Shown here: piece after piece, positions 1 through 7,289 of the stretch | Layout: every line of letters begins with the position of its first letter | Numbering within the stretch: position 1 is the stretch's first letter | Assembly: GCA_963933205.1 (NCBI GenBank) | Contig: CAWVTK010000027.1 | Span: forward strand, 1 to 16,942 | Origin: UBA6772 sp963933205 | GTDB lineage: Bacteria; Bacteroidota; Bacteroidia; Flavobacteriales; UBA7430 | Length of the DNA: 16,942 bases | Direction of reading: 5' to 3' | Made by a program: the position numbers and the translations under genes | Notes under the pieces: generated by a model | Told to the model about the DNA's origin: nothing | The model's input: only the letters and a program-made list of their open reading frames with translations | Databases searched by the model: none

Positions 1-626
1 GCAGCTCTGTAAACTCTAAGAACGTCTCCAGATTGACCAACAGCCATTGCTTTGGCATTCGCCTCTGCTGTATTTATAACACATTGAGAATCTCTAACCT
101 TTTGGTTGGTCGAGTAAAAAGCTTCTTTAGAATACGAGATACAATAAGAAGAATTGTTTATACTGTAAGGATCTATATAAGACGTACCAGAAGATGAGAT
201 TACCATGGCATGAAAGCCGTTATTACTAATCGATATTCTAGCTGTTGCAGTTCCATCATCTATACCCTGCGCTAAATACGTGTGTATTGATGGGTATTTA
301 GCAGCCAAGCTCGGGTGCATTGTACTAGATTTTACCACCGCAAAGTTTTGCATCTCACCATTCGGCATTGGTAAGCTAATAATTGTTGAGCTATTTCTTA
401 CCACAACAGAAAATTCTTTTGGAGCCTGCTCTAATAAATTCAGCGCGGCATCTAAATCTATAGCGTATGTACCGTATGAAGAAGGAATTGTGTGACGATC
501 AGAAGTAGGCAGAATGGAACTTTCTTGAACCTCTTGCCATACAGATTGTGCCTTTAAACTTAAAAACGAAATGAATAAAAACGTAAAAAGAAATAAGTGT
601 TTAATCTGTGGATATTTCTGTTGCAT
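1..626 (-). CDS. Secreted reprolysin-like zinc metallopeptidase precursor, N-terminal part (runs off the left edge)
   Basis: Reverse-strand reading from the ATG at 626 gives 208 codons without a stop, leaving the window at position 1. Residues 1-27 form a signal peptide: a basic start, a hydrophobic core rich in F and L, then a cut site like LKA-QS, so the protein is exported. The following ~180 residues (VWQEVQESSI, the QAPKEFSVVVRN region, the IISLPMPNGEMQNFAVV region, QGIDDGTATARISIS, GFHAMVISSSGTSYIDPY) resemble the propeptide of Bacteroidota reprolysin-like (M12B-like) metallopeptidases. The last visible residues, LRVYRAA, are where the catalytic domain usually begins. The zinc-binding HExxH motif and any C-terminal sorting domain would lie outside the window, so catalysis and a type IX secretion signal are inferred. 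It is divergent from the FAD oxidoreductase at 733. Family assignment is moderately sure; the gene itself is well supported. Confidence 0.7.
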   Translation of the reverse strand, partial: MQQKYPQIKHLFLFTFLFISFLSLKAQSVWQEVQESSILPTSDRHTIPSSYGTYAIDLDAALNLLEQAPKEFSVVVRNSSTIISLPMPNGEMQNFAVVKSSTMHPSLAAKYPSIHTYLAQGIDDGTATARISISNNGFHAMVISSSGTSYIDPYSINNSSYCISYSKEAFYSTNQKVRDSQCVINTAEANAKAMAVGQSGDVLRVYRA

Positions 627-689
627 AATGTGCTTTTTAAATAAATTCAATTCAATAAAATACAAGGCTCGAAGTTACAAAAGAAATGC

Positions 690-697
690 CAAAAATA
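690..697 (-). promoter_or_regulatory. Possible -7 promoter box for the metallopeptidase gene
   Basis: On the minus strand this reads TATTTTTG, matching the Bacteroidota -7 consensus TAnnTTTG. It lies 63 nt upstream of the ATG at 626. No TTG is present at the expected -33 distance, so the call is weak. Confidence 0.3.
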
Positions 698-732
698 ATT
701 ACTTTATATTTCCAGCTTAAATTTTATAAATT

Positions 733-1884
733 ATGAGTGGTACTAGCTATTGGGAAGAAGAATCTTTTTTAAAAAATATAGACTACGCTGTTTTAGGAAG
801 TGGGATTGTTGGCCTTACTTGTGCCCTAGAACTAAGGCGATTAAACCCAAATTCAAAAATCGTTGTTTTGGAAAGAGGCTTTCTTCCTACTGGTGCGAGT
901 ACAAAAAATGCAGGATTTACTTGTTTTGGTTCTCCCTCAGAATTGTTGGATGATTTAAGCAATTCGAACGCAAATGATGTTTTCAATTTGGTTGAAGATC
1001 GCGTTAAAGGACTTGCAAAATTAAGAGCCTTAGTTGGCGATGCTTTCATGGACTACCATCAACACGGAAGCTACGAATTATTTGAGGATGCTGCATTGTA
1101 CCATAAATGCGTGGCTGAGCTTGGCTATTTAAACCAACAGTTGCAGCCTATTTTTAAAGCGAAAACGTTCGAAACATTTCATAATCCTTCCGAATTTGGA
1201 TTTGAGAAGAGCAACTTATTGATAAAAAATAATTTTGAAGGACAGATTGATACAGGTATGATGATGAAGAAGCTGCTAGACTTATGTCTGAAAGCTAGAA
1301 TTTTAATTATGAACGGGTTTAATGTAGATAGCTTTGATAAAAAAAACGACCATTGGCTTGTAAATACTAAGGATGCTTCATTAAAAACAAGTAAATTAAT
1401 TATTTGCAACAATGCCTTTGCAGCCAAACTACTTCCTAAGCTAGACCTAAAACCTGCTAGGGCTCAAGTTTTGATTACTAAGCCTATAAAAAACTTAAAG
1501 ATTAAAGGTTGTTTCCATATGGACAAGGGTTACTACTATTTTAGAAATGTAAAGGATCGTGTACTGCTTGGAGGTGGACGAAACTTAGACTTTCAAGCAG
1601 AAGAAACTTTTGAGATGCATACATCTACTAAAATTCAAGAGCATCTTTTATGGCTTCTTAAAACAAAAATTCTACCTAATCAGGCTTTCGAAATTGAGCA
1701 AACTTGGACAGGTATAATGGGAGTTGGAACTTCAAAAACAACCCTTTTAAAACAGCTAGACGAGAACCTTTATTGCGCAATTAGATTGGGAGGTATGGGC
1801 GTGGCTTTAGGCGCTAAAGTTGGCCAAGAGGTTGCAAATTTAGCTAGCGCAAAGCAGACTGACATACTGTCAAAAAGCTCCTAA
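733..1884 (+). CDS. DAO-family FAD-dependent oxidoreductase
   Basis: A 383-residue flavoprotein of the D-amino-acid oxidase/glycine oxidase fold. The N-terminal Rossmann dinucleotide motif GSGIVG is at residues 22-27, followed by an acidic residue at the end of the second strand (VVLERG, E47) that would bind the FAD ribose. The segment GASTKNAGFTCFGSPSE (residues 54-70) is a typical second FAD-contact region of the DAO family. The C-terminal LGGMGVALGAKVGQEVA stretch resembles the last FAD-binding segment. There is no signal peptide, so it should be cytoplasmic. The amine or amino-acid substrate cannot be read from the sequence. It appears monocistronic: 106 nt separate it from the divergent metallopeptidase, and 273 nt follow it. 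The start is set by the short leader before the Rossmann motif. Family is sure, substrate unknown. Confidence 0.88.
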   Translation: MSGTSYWEEESFLKNIDYAVLGSGIVGLTCALELRRLNPNSKIVVLERGFLPTGASTKNAGFTCFGSPSELLDDLSNSNANDVFNLVEDRVKGLAKLRALVGDAFMDYHQHGSYELFEDAALYHKCVAELGYLNQQLQPIFKAKTFETFHNPSEFGFEKSNLLIKNNFEGQIDTGMMMKKLLDLCLKARILIMNGFNVDSFDKKNDHWLVNTKDASLKTSKLIICNNAFAAKLLPKLDLKPARAQVLITKPIKNLKIKGCFHMDKGYYYFRNVKDRVLLGGGRNLDFQAEETFEMHTSTKIQEHLLWLLKTKILPNQAFEIEQTWTGIMGVGTSKTTLLKQLDENLYCAIRLGGMGVALGAKVGQEVANLASAKQTDILSKSS

Positions 1885-2157
1885 ATTCTTATTGATTTAT
1901 CTCAACTGACATTATGACAATTCGCGTTTTACCTGAACATCTATTGTTCAAATATATTAAAGTTAATTTAATGTTAAATACTTAATTAAATATTTTAAAA
2001 TCAATTTATTACAGTTTGTTATATAAATTTTTAGTTCACATATATATCTTGTCATAAAAGCATATTACATTCCTATTACGGATAAATTAGCTACACTAAT
2101 CTTCCTATTATTTGATAAAGAATTATACATTTGATACGATTATTAAAATAAGATAAA
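1885..2157. other. AT-rich intergenic region with a weak inverted repeat
   Basis: No open frame, tRNA-like structure or strong terminator is visible. It contains a perfect 6-bp inverted repeat, TGAACA-N5-TGTTCA, at 1934-1950, 50 nt after the oxidoreductase stop. It is not followed by a clean T-run, so it could be a weak terminator or a protein-binding site. A promoter box for the next gene lies at 2126. The rest is poly-A/T-rich sequence without recognisable signals. Confidence 0.5.
2126..2133 (+). promoter_or_regulatory. -7 promoter box for the AI-2E family gene
   Basis: TACATTTG is an exact match to the Bacteroidota -7 consensus TAnnTTTG, 24 nt before the ATG at 2158. That predicts a short leader of roughly 18 nt. 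No TTG lies at the ideal -33 spacing; a TTTG at 2111-2114 is too close. Confidence 0.45.
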
Positions 2158-3195
2158 ATGCAAGAAAAATCATTCAGAAACTTATTACTGCTCGCCTTAA
2201 TAAGCTATTTAGTTTACACCCTAAAAGAAGTATTAAGTCCTTTTTTAATAGCGCTCTTTATTGCTTATTTAGTAAACCCTCTTATTACATTTTTACAAGA
2301 AAAATTAAGAATAAAAAACAGGGGCTTAGCAATTGGAATAGGATTATCGCTATCCTTAGTTTTAGTAGGAGGTATTACCTTATTGAGTCTTCCTACTTTG
2401 AATAAAGAATTTCGAAACGCCGCTACACTATTAAAACAAAATGCGGACGTCATCCCTCCTATTCCACCCGAATTTCAGGAACAAGTAAACCAATTCCTTC
2501 ATTCCGATCAGGCTAAAGAATTTATAAATAGCAGCACTGTTTCGGATACGTTTACTAAAATCACGCCTATCATTAAAACTATTTTTAACGAGTCTTTAGA
2601 TTTGCTTACAGGTGTATTTGGCTTGTTTTTCATATTCCTATACCTTGTTTTTATTCTGCAAGGTTATCCAAAATTCAACAAAACTTGGTCTAATTGGATA
2701 CCGTCAAAGCACAGAGATATGGCTAACGGAATAGGACAAGATTTGAATAATGGAATGAGGGCTTATTTTAGAGGACAAGCAACCATAGCACTTATTGTAG
2801 GGGTACTCTTTTGTTTGGGCTTTAGCATAATAGGCATGCCCTTAGCTATTTTAATGGGCATACTCATCGGGCTTTTAAATCTAATTCCGTATTTGCAAAT
2901 TTTAGGATTCATTCCCGTTTTTCTATTGTGTGTTTTACAAAGCATGGAGACAGGCGAAAGTCTATGGTTAACAATGGGACCTGCAGCATTAGTGTTTTTT
3001 ATCATTCAACTGTTACAAGAAACACTACTCATACCTCGAATTATGAATAAGGTTACAGGGCTACATCCTGCAATCATCTTACTATCCCTTTCTATTTGGG
3101 GGAGTTTATTAGGAATTACAGGACTTATACTTGCGCTACCAATGAGCACTTTACTACTGTCCTACTACAAGAGGTATGCAAACAAGACCAACTAA
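2158..3195 (+). CDS. AI-2E family transporter (UPF0118-type polytopic membrane protein)
   Basis: A 345-residue integral membrane protein. Hydrophobic segments lie at about residues 8-40, 57-78, 150-168, 205-262 (several helices), 274-290 and 303-336, with a hydrophilic extracytoplasmic-type region at about 80-145. Family hallmarks are YFRGQ (203-207), the NLIPYLQILGFIP stretch (241-253) and ETLLIPRIMNKVTGLHP (288-304). Members include TqsA-type autoinducer-2 exporters, but others act as Na+/H+ antiporters or have unknown substrates, so the transported molecule here is not known. It has its own -7 box and probably stands alone. Its TAA stop overlaps the stop codon of the convergent HemY-type gene. 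Confidence 0.88.
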   Translation: MQEKSFRNLLLLALISYLVYTLKEVLSPFLIALFIAYLVNPLITFLQEKLRIKNRGLAIGIGLSLSLVLVGGITLLSLPTLNKEFRNAATLLKQNADVIPPIPPEFQEQVNQFLHSDQAKEFINSSTVSDTFTKITPIIKTIFNESLDLLTGVFGLFFIFLYLVFILQGYPKFNKTWSNWIPSKHRDMANGIGQDLNNGMRAYFRGQATIALIVGVLFCLGFSIIGMPLAILMGILIGLLNLIPYLQILGFIPVFLLCVLQSMETGESLWLTMGPAALVFFIIQLLQETLLIPRIMNKVTGLHPAIILLSLSIWGSLLGITGLILALPMSTLLLSYYKRYANKTN

Positions 3196-4517
3196 AAAGA
3201 TTGTGCATATTCTTTCGACTTTGCAACTATATCTATTATTGAAACTCCGTACATAAAGCTACCTAATACTCTTACATTTTTTGGCGAATTTAGTTCAATA
3301 TACTCAACCTTAGACAAGTGACCTTTCTCGTACTGAGGAATTGCATGGTCTATAAGCCTTAACTCTTGCTTCTCAATAAGAAATTCTTTGCCAAATACTT
3401 TTGTTAAAAAAACCTTCGCTTTTTCTTCTAAATCCATTTGCTTTAATTGATCAAAAGTGAATCTAGCCCCTCCCATCATTACCGTATTAACACAATGTGT
3501 ATTTGAACCGTGCTCTGGAAAAGTATTTGAATTTGCTACCATACCCAACACTACAGAGTTCTCTTTTGAAGGAACCAAGAAACCAAAACCATCAAAACTT
3601 AACTGGTCTTTAAGAAGCTGCATATTTAAAACGGCCACCGGAGAGTAATTTATTGAATTTAAAACTCCAGCCAAGCTTAAAGAAACATAGGCACTAAGCT
3701 TAAAGGCAGGTATGGTAGAAATTAGTTTATCGTAGGTATAGCTAGTTTTGTTTGCAGATACTATGGTGCGTGCATCAAAATCAATTGAGGCAATTTGCGC
3801 ATGGTAAACAATCGAGTCTGAAAAGCGGTCTTTTAATTTGTCTGTTAGAGCTTGCAAGCCTTTTTTAAAACTAAACAAAGCTTTAGAACTCACTTCTTTT
3901 GGGTAAACCTTAGCATTGTAGGGTGCCGCTTTATAACTTAGTAATGATTTAAAAATAGAACCTTTTCGAGCTTCTAATTTTTTAAGCAATGGTAAAGTTG
4001 CCGAAACGCTCATTTTAGACACATCACCTGCCCAAATACCACTAACCACACTATCAAAAAACAAAGACCTCATTTCGAAACCGAAATGCCGATCCACAAA
4101 TTCTGCAATAGTTTCGTCCTCTAAAACAATCTCAGCTTTTAAATCTTTAAACAAGGCTTTTGCAAAAATCATTAAATAAGGCGATCTAATAAACGAAAAG
4201 AAGGAATAGGGCAACACTTGTAAATTAGAATCGTGGTATAAATAGCGTTTTTTTGCTTTATCGTTTGCAAACACAAGTTCATCCCATAAACCAAGGTCTT
4301 CTACCATTTCTAAAACCAATTGACCATTTCCTTTTGGCCTAACCCCTCTAGGCCCCCATTCCATAACACAATCACCAAGCGGATCGGAATCAATAACGCC
4401 TCCAGCTATTGCTTGTTCTTCTAAAATAGTGATTTCTGCTGTTGGATTGTTTTTTCTGAGGTAGTATGCCACAGACAAACCAGCAATACCAGAACCTAAA
4501 ATGCAAAACTTAGCCAT
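3192..4517 (-). CDS. hemY: HemY-type FAD-dependent protoporphyrinogen/coproporphyrinogen oxidase
   Basis: A 441-residue flavoprotein expected to oxidise a porphyrinogen to a porphyrin late in haem synthesis. The FAD-binding motif GSGIAG is at residues 8-13, and ILEEQAIAGGVIDSD (about 31-45) matches the second FAD element of the amine-oxidase/PPOX superfamily. VMEWGPRGVR follows, in the place of the family's EEGPHS-like element. The central region FFDSVVSGIWAGDVSKMSV fits the PPOX family (typically AGDPxxLS). The C-terminus has VRVLGSFMYGVSIIDIVAK, comparable to the closing GNYxxGVSINDC segment. Whether it acts on protoporphyrinogen IX or coproporphyrinogen III cannot be decided from sequence alone. 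Databases may call it hemG. No other haem gene is in the window. It starts 1 nt after the DUF493 stop, so the two are co-transcribed. Confidence 0.85.
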   Translation of the reverse strand: MAKFCILGSGIAGLSVAYYLRKNNPTAEITILEEQAIAGGVIDSDPLGDCVMEWGPRGVRPKGNGQLVLEMVEDLGLWDELVFANDKAKKRYLYHDSNLQVLPYSFFSFIRSPYLMIFAKALFKDLKAEIVLEDETIAEFVDRHFGFEMRSLFFDSVVSGIWAGDVSKMSVSATLPLLKKLEARKGSIFKSLLSYKAAPYNAKVYPKEVSSKALFSFKKGLQALTDKLKDRFSDSIVYHAQIASIDFDARTIVSANKTSYTYDKLISTIPAFKLSAYVSLSLAGVLNSINYSPVAVLNMQLLKDQLSFDGFGFLVPSKENSVVLGMVANSNTFPEHGSNTHCVNTVMMGGARFTFDQLKQMDLEEKAKVFLTKVFGKEFLIEKQELRLIDHAIPQYEKGHLSKVEYIELNSPKNVRVLGSFMYGVSIIDIVAKSKEYAQSF

Positions 4518-4518
4518 A

Positions 4519-4788
4519 TTATAGAGTTATAACGCCGTTAATTTTTGATGCTTTTTGGTAAATAAGAATAATTTCCTCCGAACTAAGCATCACTTCTTTT
4601 ACAGTAATTGATATAAAGGCACCCTTAGAAGACTCTTTTCTTATAATTTCAGCCTTTTCAGGATCGAACAAACTTTCGATTTGTGCAATTTTTTGTAATT
4701 CGGATTTTACAATAAACTTATACATGTATACGCTCGGGTAGCTTAACTCCTCAAGGCGTTCTCTTAAACTATCAAAATCTTTGTTCAT
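4519..4788 (-). CDS. DUF493 (YbeD-like) family protein
   Basis: An 89-residue protein whose layout matches the DUF493/YbeD family: an N-terminal LRERLEELSYPSVYMYKFIVKS stretch (the family begins with xFPxxYxFKxIG-like sequence), a central SSKGAFISITVKEVMLSSEEI region (family hallmark SSKGxYxSxTV), and a C-terminal IYQKASKINGVITLL-like end with a KI-x-V core. The family folds as a small ferredoxin-like alpha/beta domain, thought to be regulatory and related to ACT domains; its role is unknown. It is cytoplasmic by the absence of a signal peptide. It is the first gene of a two-gene unit with the HemY-type oxidase and is divergent from the NadR-like ATPase, 76 nt away. Confidence 0.82.
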   Translation of the reverse strand: MNKDFDSLRERLEELSYPSVYMYKFIVKSELQKIAQIESLFDPEKAEIIRKESSKGAFISITVKEVMLSSEEIILIYQKASKINGVITL

Positions 4789-4802
4789 AACTAAATTTTA
4801 AA

Positions 4803-4810
4803 CAAAAGTA
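4803..4810 (-). promoter_or_regulatory. -7 promoter box for the DUF493-hemY unit
   Basis: On the minus strand this reads TACTTTTG, an exact TAnnTTTG match, ending 14 nt before the DUF493 ATG at 4788. A very short leader (about 8 nt) is predicted. No good TTG at -33 is visible. Confidence 0.45.
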
Positions 4811-4851
4811 CAAAGCTTATTAAAAGAGACCTCACAGCTCATGCTTTTTTA

Positions 4852-4859
4852 TAAATTTG
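4852..4859 (+). promoter_or_regulatory. -7 promoter box immediately upstream of the NadR-like ATPase start
   Basis: TAAATTTG matches TAnnTTTG exactly and ends only 5 nt before the ATG at 4865. A Bacteroidota RNA polymerase using this box would start transcription at or within a few nt of the start codon, implying a leaderless or nearly leaderless mRNA. It also argues against starting translation at the upstream ATG at 4841, which lies before the box. No TTG element at the -33 position is seen. Confidence 0.45.
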
Positions 4860-4864
4860 TTTTC

Positions 4865-5392
4865 ATGATAAAACGAATCGCAATTTCTGGTGCGCCAGGA
4901 ACAGGAAAGACAAGTTTAATTGAAGCGCTTGCAGCAAATAATTATATTTGTCACTCGGAAGTCTCTAGAGAAATTATTGCCGATCAATTTAAAATTGACG
5001 GAGACATTACGCCATGGAAAGACTTAAAAGCCTTTAGTAATTTAGTGATTACCAAAAGACTAGAACAGTTTAACTCGGCTAAAAACAGTTTAGAGTTTTT
5101 CGACAGAAGTATTGTAGACTCGCTCGCCTACTTATTAAAAGACGCATTGCCTATTTCAAAAGAGTGGGATACTTTAGCCAGAGAAAACAAGTATTACAAA
5201 CGGGTATTTATTACACCACCCTGGGAAGATATTTATCAAAAAGACGCCGAGCGTATGGAAGATTTTAAAACAGCTTGTGCCATCCACACCTATATGGTAC
5301 AAGCTTACGAAATGTACGGATATGAAATTGTACTCGTACCAAAAACAAGTATTCAAGCTCGAGTTAAATTTTTAGTAGATCATATTGAGTAA
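4865..5392 (+). CDS. NadR-like small P-loop ATPase (AAA_28-type)
   Basis: Starting at 4865, the protein is 175 residues. It begins MIKRIAISGAPGTGKTSL, a textbook phosphate-binding strand plus Walker A (GAPGTGKTS, residues 9-17). An EFFDRSIVDSLAYL segment (about residues 83-96) is a Walker B/nucleoside-kinase-like DRS motif, and the PPWEDIYQKDAERM stretch contributes a lid-like acid/base region. This fits the AAA_28 group, which includes the ribosylnicotinamide-kinase domain of NadR, but the N-terminal adenylyltransferase of NadR is absent, so kinase activity and substrate are unproven. An in-frame ATG at 4841 would add eight residues (MLFYKFVF); I reject it because the -7 box lies inside that stretch. 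Its end overlaps recQ by 8 nt, so it heads the ATPase-recQ-fmt operon. Confidence 0.82.
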   Translation: MIKRIAISGAPGTGKTSLIEALAANNYICHSEVSREIIADQFKIDGDITPWKDLKAFSNLVITKRLEQFNSAKNSLEFFDRSIVDSLAYLLKDALPISKEWDTLARENKYYKRVFITPPWEDIYQKDAERMEDFKTACAIHTYMVQAYEMYGYEIVLVPKTSIQARVKFLVDHIE

Positions 5393-7289
5393 TTTTGAGA
5401 TACATAAGGTACTAAAGCACTATTGGGGCTTCGACTCCTTTCGTCCAAAACAGGAGGAAATAATTAACAGTATTCTAGAAAAAAAAGACACGCTAGCACT
5501 TTTACCTACCGGGGGCGGAAAATCTTTATGCTATCAAGTACCTGCACTTGCAAGCAAAGGCATATGCATTGTTATTTCACCTTTGGTTGCCTTAATGAAA
5601 GATCAGGTTTCGCAATTACAAAAAAGAAACATTAAGGCCATTGCCCTAACCGGTGGAATGCGCGCTTCAGAAGTTGATATAGCCTTAGACAATTGTGTTT
5701 ACGGAACAGTAAAACTACTATACTTATCGCCAGAAAGACTGCAATCTGAAATTGTTGTAGCACGTATTCAAAAAATGAAGCTTAGTTTAATAGCGGTAGA
5801 CGAAGCGCATTGCATTTCTCAATGGGGAAACGATTTTAGGCCAGCGTACCTGAACATAGCAGATATTAGAGCATTAATACCAAACACGCCAATACTAGCA
5901 CTTACAGCAACCGCCACTAAGGAGGTGGCTGCCGATATTCAAAAAAAGTTACTTTTTAAAAAGGGAATACAAATACAAAACAGTTTTAACAGAAGTAATT
6001 TGGCTTATATGGTTTTGGAAGAATCCAATAAAATGGATCGACTTCAAAAAATGCTTACACGCATAAAAGGCTCTAGCATACTATATGTACGCAGTAGAAA
6101 AAGAGCCTACGAACTTGCCACCGAATTAAATTACCTAGGTATAAAATCTCTTTATTACCACGCGGGCTTATCATCCGAAGAACGAAGCACCAACCAAGAC
6201 AAATGGATGAACAACTCGGTAAGAGTAATGGTGGCTACAAATGCTTTTGGAATGGGTATTGATAAAGCCGATGTTAGATTGGTAGTACATCTGCAAGTAC
6301 CTAATACTTTAGAAGCTTACTTTCAGGAAGCCGGAAGAGCCGGAAGAGATGGCCAGAAGTCTTTTGCCGTAAGTTTGTTTCAAAAATCGGAAATAGATAC
6401 AGCCATAAATCGATTTGAAGAAAACTATCCGTCCTCAAAAGAAGTTCGGGTTATTTACCAAAAACTAGCCAATTACCTTCAATTGGCTATTGGCGATGGC
6501 TTTGAGGAAAGCTTCAATTTTTCGATCGAGGAATTTTGCGAACACACAAAGCTACCTCAAGAGAAATGCATTAAAGCTTTTCAAATTCTTGAAAAAGAAG
6601 AACATCTTAAATTTGAAAGCTACCAAAAACAGTTCGCGAGTCTACAAATAATTGTTTCGGCATCTGTAGTACTAAACTATCAAACAAACCAGTCAAAAAA
6701 AAGCGAGTTACTTCAATTAGTACTTAGAATTTACCCGAATATTTTTGACGAAGCCGCTGATATAAATGAACGAAAGTTGGCCATACAAATAGGAAAAGAT
6801 AGTAAGTACGTACATAAAATTTTAAGTCAATTACATCAGGAAAACATACTAAATTACAGACCACGAACAAATAAGGGTAAAATTTTTTACCTCTCGGCAA
6901 GACACGAAAGCAAACACCTAACCTTATCTAAAGAGCATTTTGAGCAAAGAAAAGCTCTACTGATAGGGAAACTAAAAAGCATGAACAACTACCTTACCAA
7001 TACTGAGGTATGCAGATCGGTGGTATTGTTGGATTATTTTGATGAGAAAAGTAGTAAAGACTGTGGTATTTGCGATGTTTGCATTTCGAATAAAACAAGT
7101 AGCGATGACTTTAGAAATACCATTAGAGCAGAAATTTTAAAACGCTTAAAGGTAAATACCCTAAATATGACTTCTTTTATCGGACAGTACAGTAAACTGA
7201 AAGAAATGGTAATTTTAGACGAAATAAAAAAGCTACTAGAAGAAAATACAGTACTTAAAGAAGGCAATAAATTAAAACTAAATGACTGA
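5385..7289 (+). CDS. recQ: RecQ-family ATP-dependent DNA helicase (TTG start)
   Basis: A 634-residue 3'-to-5' DNA helicase of DNA repair and recombination. Helicase motifs in order: motif 0 FRPKQEEI (19-26), Walker A PTGGGKS (41-47), DEAH box (139-142) with the RecQ aromatic-rich loop CISQWGNDFRPAY, LTATAT (173-178) and motif VI QEAGRAGRDG (314-323). The four zinc cysteines, C543, C560, C563 and C566, have the spacing seen in E. coli RecQ (C-x16-C-x2-C-x2-C), but lie near the C-terminus, after about 200 residues that include winged-helix-like sequence, rather than directly after the helicase core. No clear HRDC domain follows. The start is TTG at 5385: no in-frame ATG exists before the motifs, and the codon lies within the end of the preceding gene (8-nt overlap), favouring translational coupling. 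It also overlaps fmt by 8 nt. Confidence 0.93.
   Translation: MSNFEIHKVLKHYWGFDSFRPKQEEIINSILEKKDTLALLPTGGGKSLCYQVPALASKGICIVISPLVALMKDQVSQLQKRNIKAIALTGGMRASEVDIALDNCVYGTVKLLYLSPERLQSEIVVARIQKMKLSLIAVDEAHCISQWGNDFRPAYLNIADIRALIPNTPILALTATATKEVAADIQKKLLFKKGIQIQNSFNRSNLAYMVLEESNKMDRLQKMLTRIKGSSILYVRSRKRAYELATELNYLGIKSLYYHAGLSSEERSTNQDKWMNNSVRVMVATNAFGMGIDKADVRLVVHLQVPNTLEAYFQEAGRAGRDGQKSFAVSLFQKSEIDTAINRFEENYPSSKEVRVIYQKLANYLQLAIGDGFEESFNFSIEEFCEHTKLPQEKCIKAFQILEKEEHLKFESYQKQFASLQIIVSASVVLNYQTNQSKKSELLQLVLRIYPNIFDEAADINERKLAIQIGKDSKYVHKILSQLHQENILNYRPRTNKGKIFYLSARHESKHLTLSKEHFEQRKALLIGKLKSMNNYLTNTEVCRSVVLLDYFDEKSSKDCGICDVCISNKTSSDDFRNTIRAEILKRLKVNTLNMTSFIGQYSKLKEMVILDEIKKLLEENTVLKEGNKLKLND

Noticed and set aside
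280..495. Plus-strand 71-codon open frame
   Set aside because: It is antisense to the metallopeptidase precursor, has no promoter and resembles no protein family.
3176..3216. TATGCA...TGCATA inverted repeat across the AI-2E/HemY-type junction
   Set aside because: The arms are 6 bp with a loop of more than 20 nt and no T-run; not a credible terminator.
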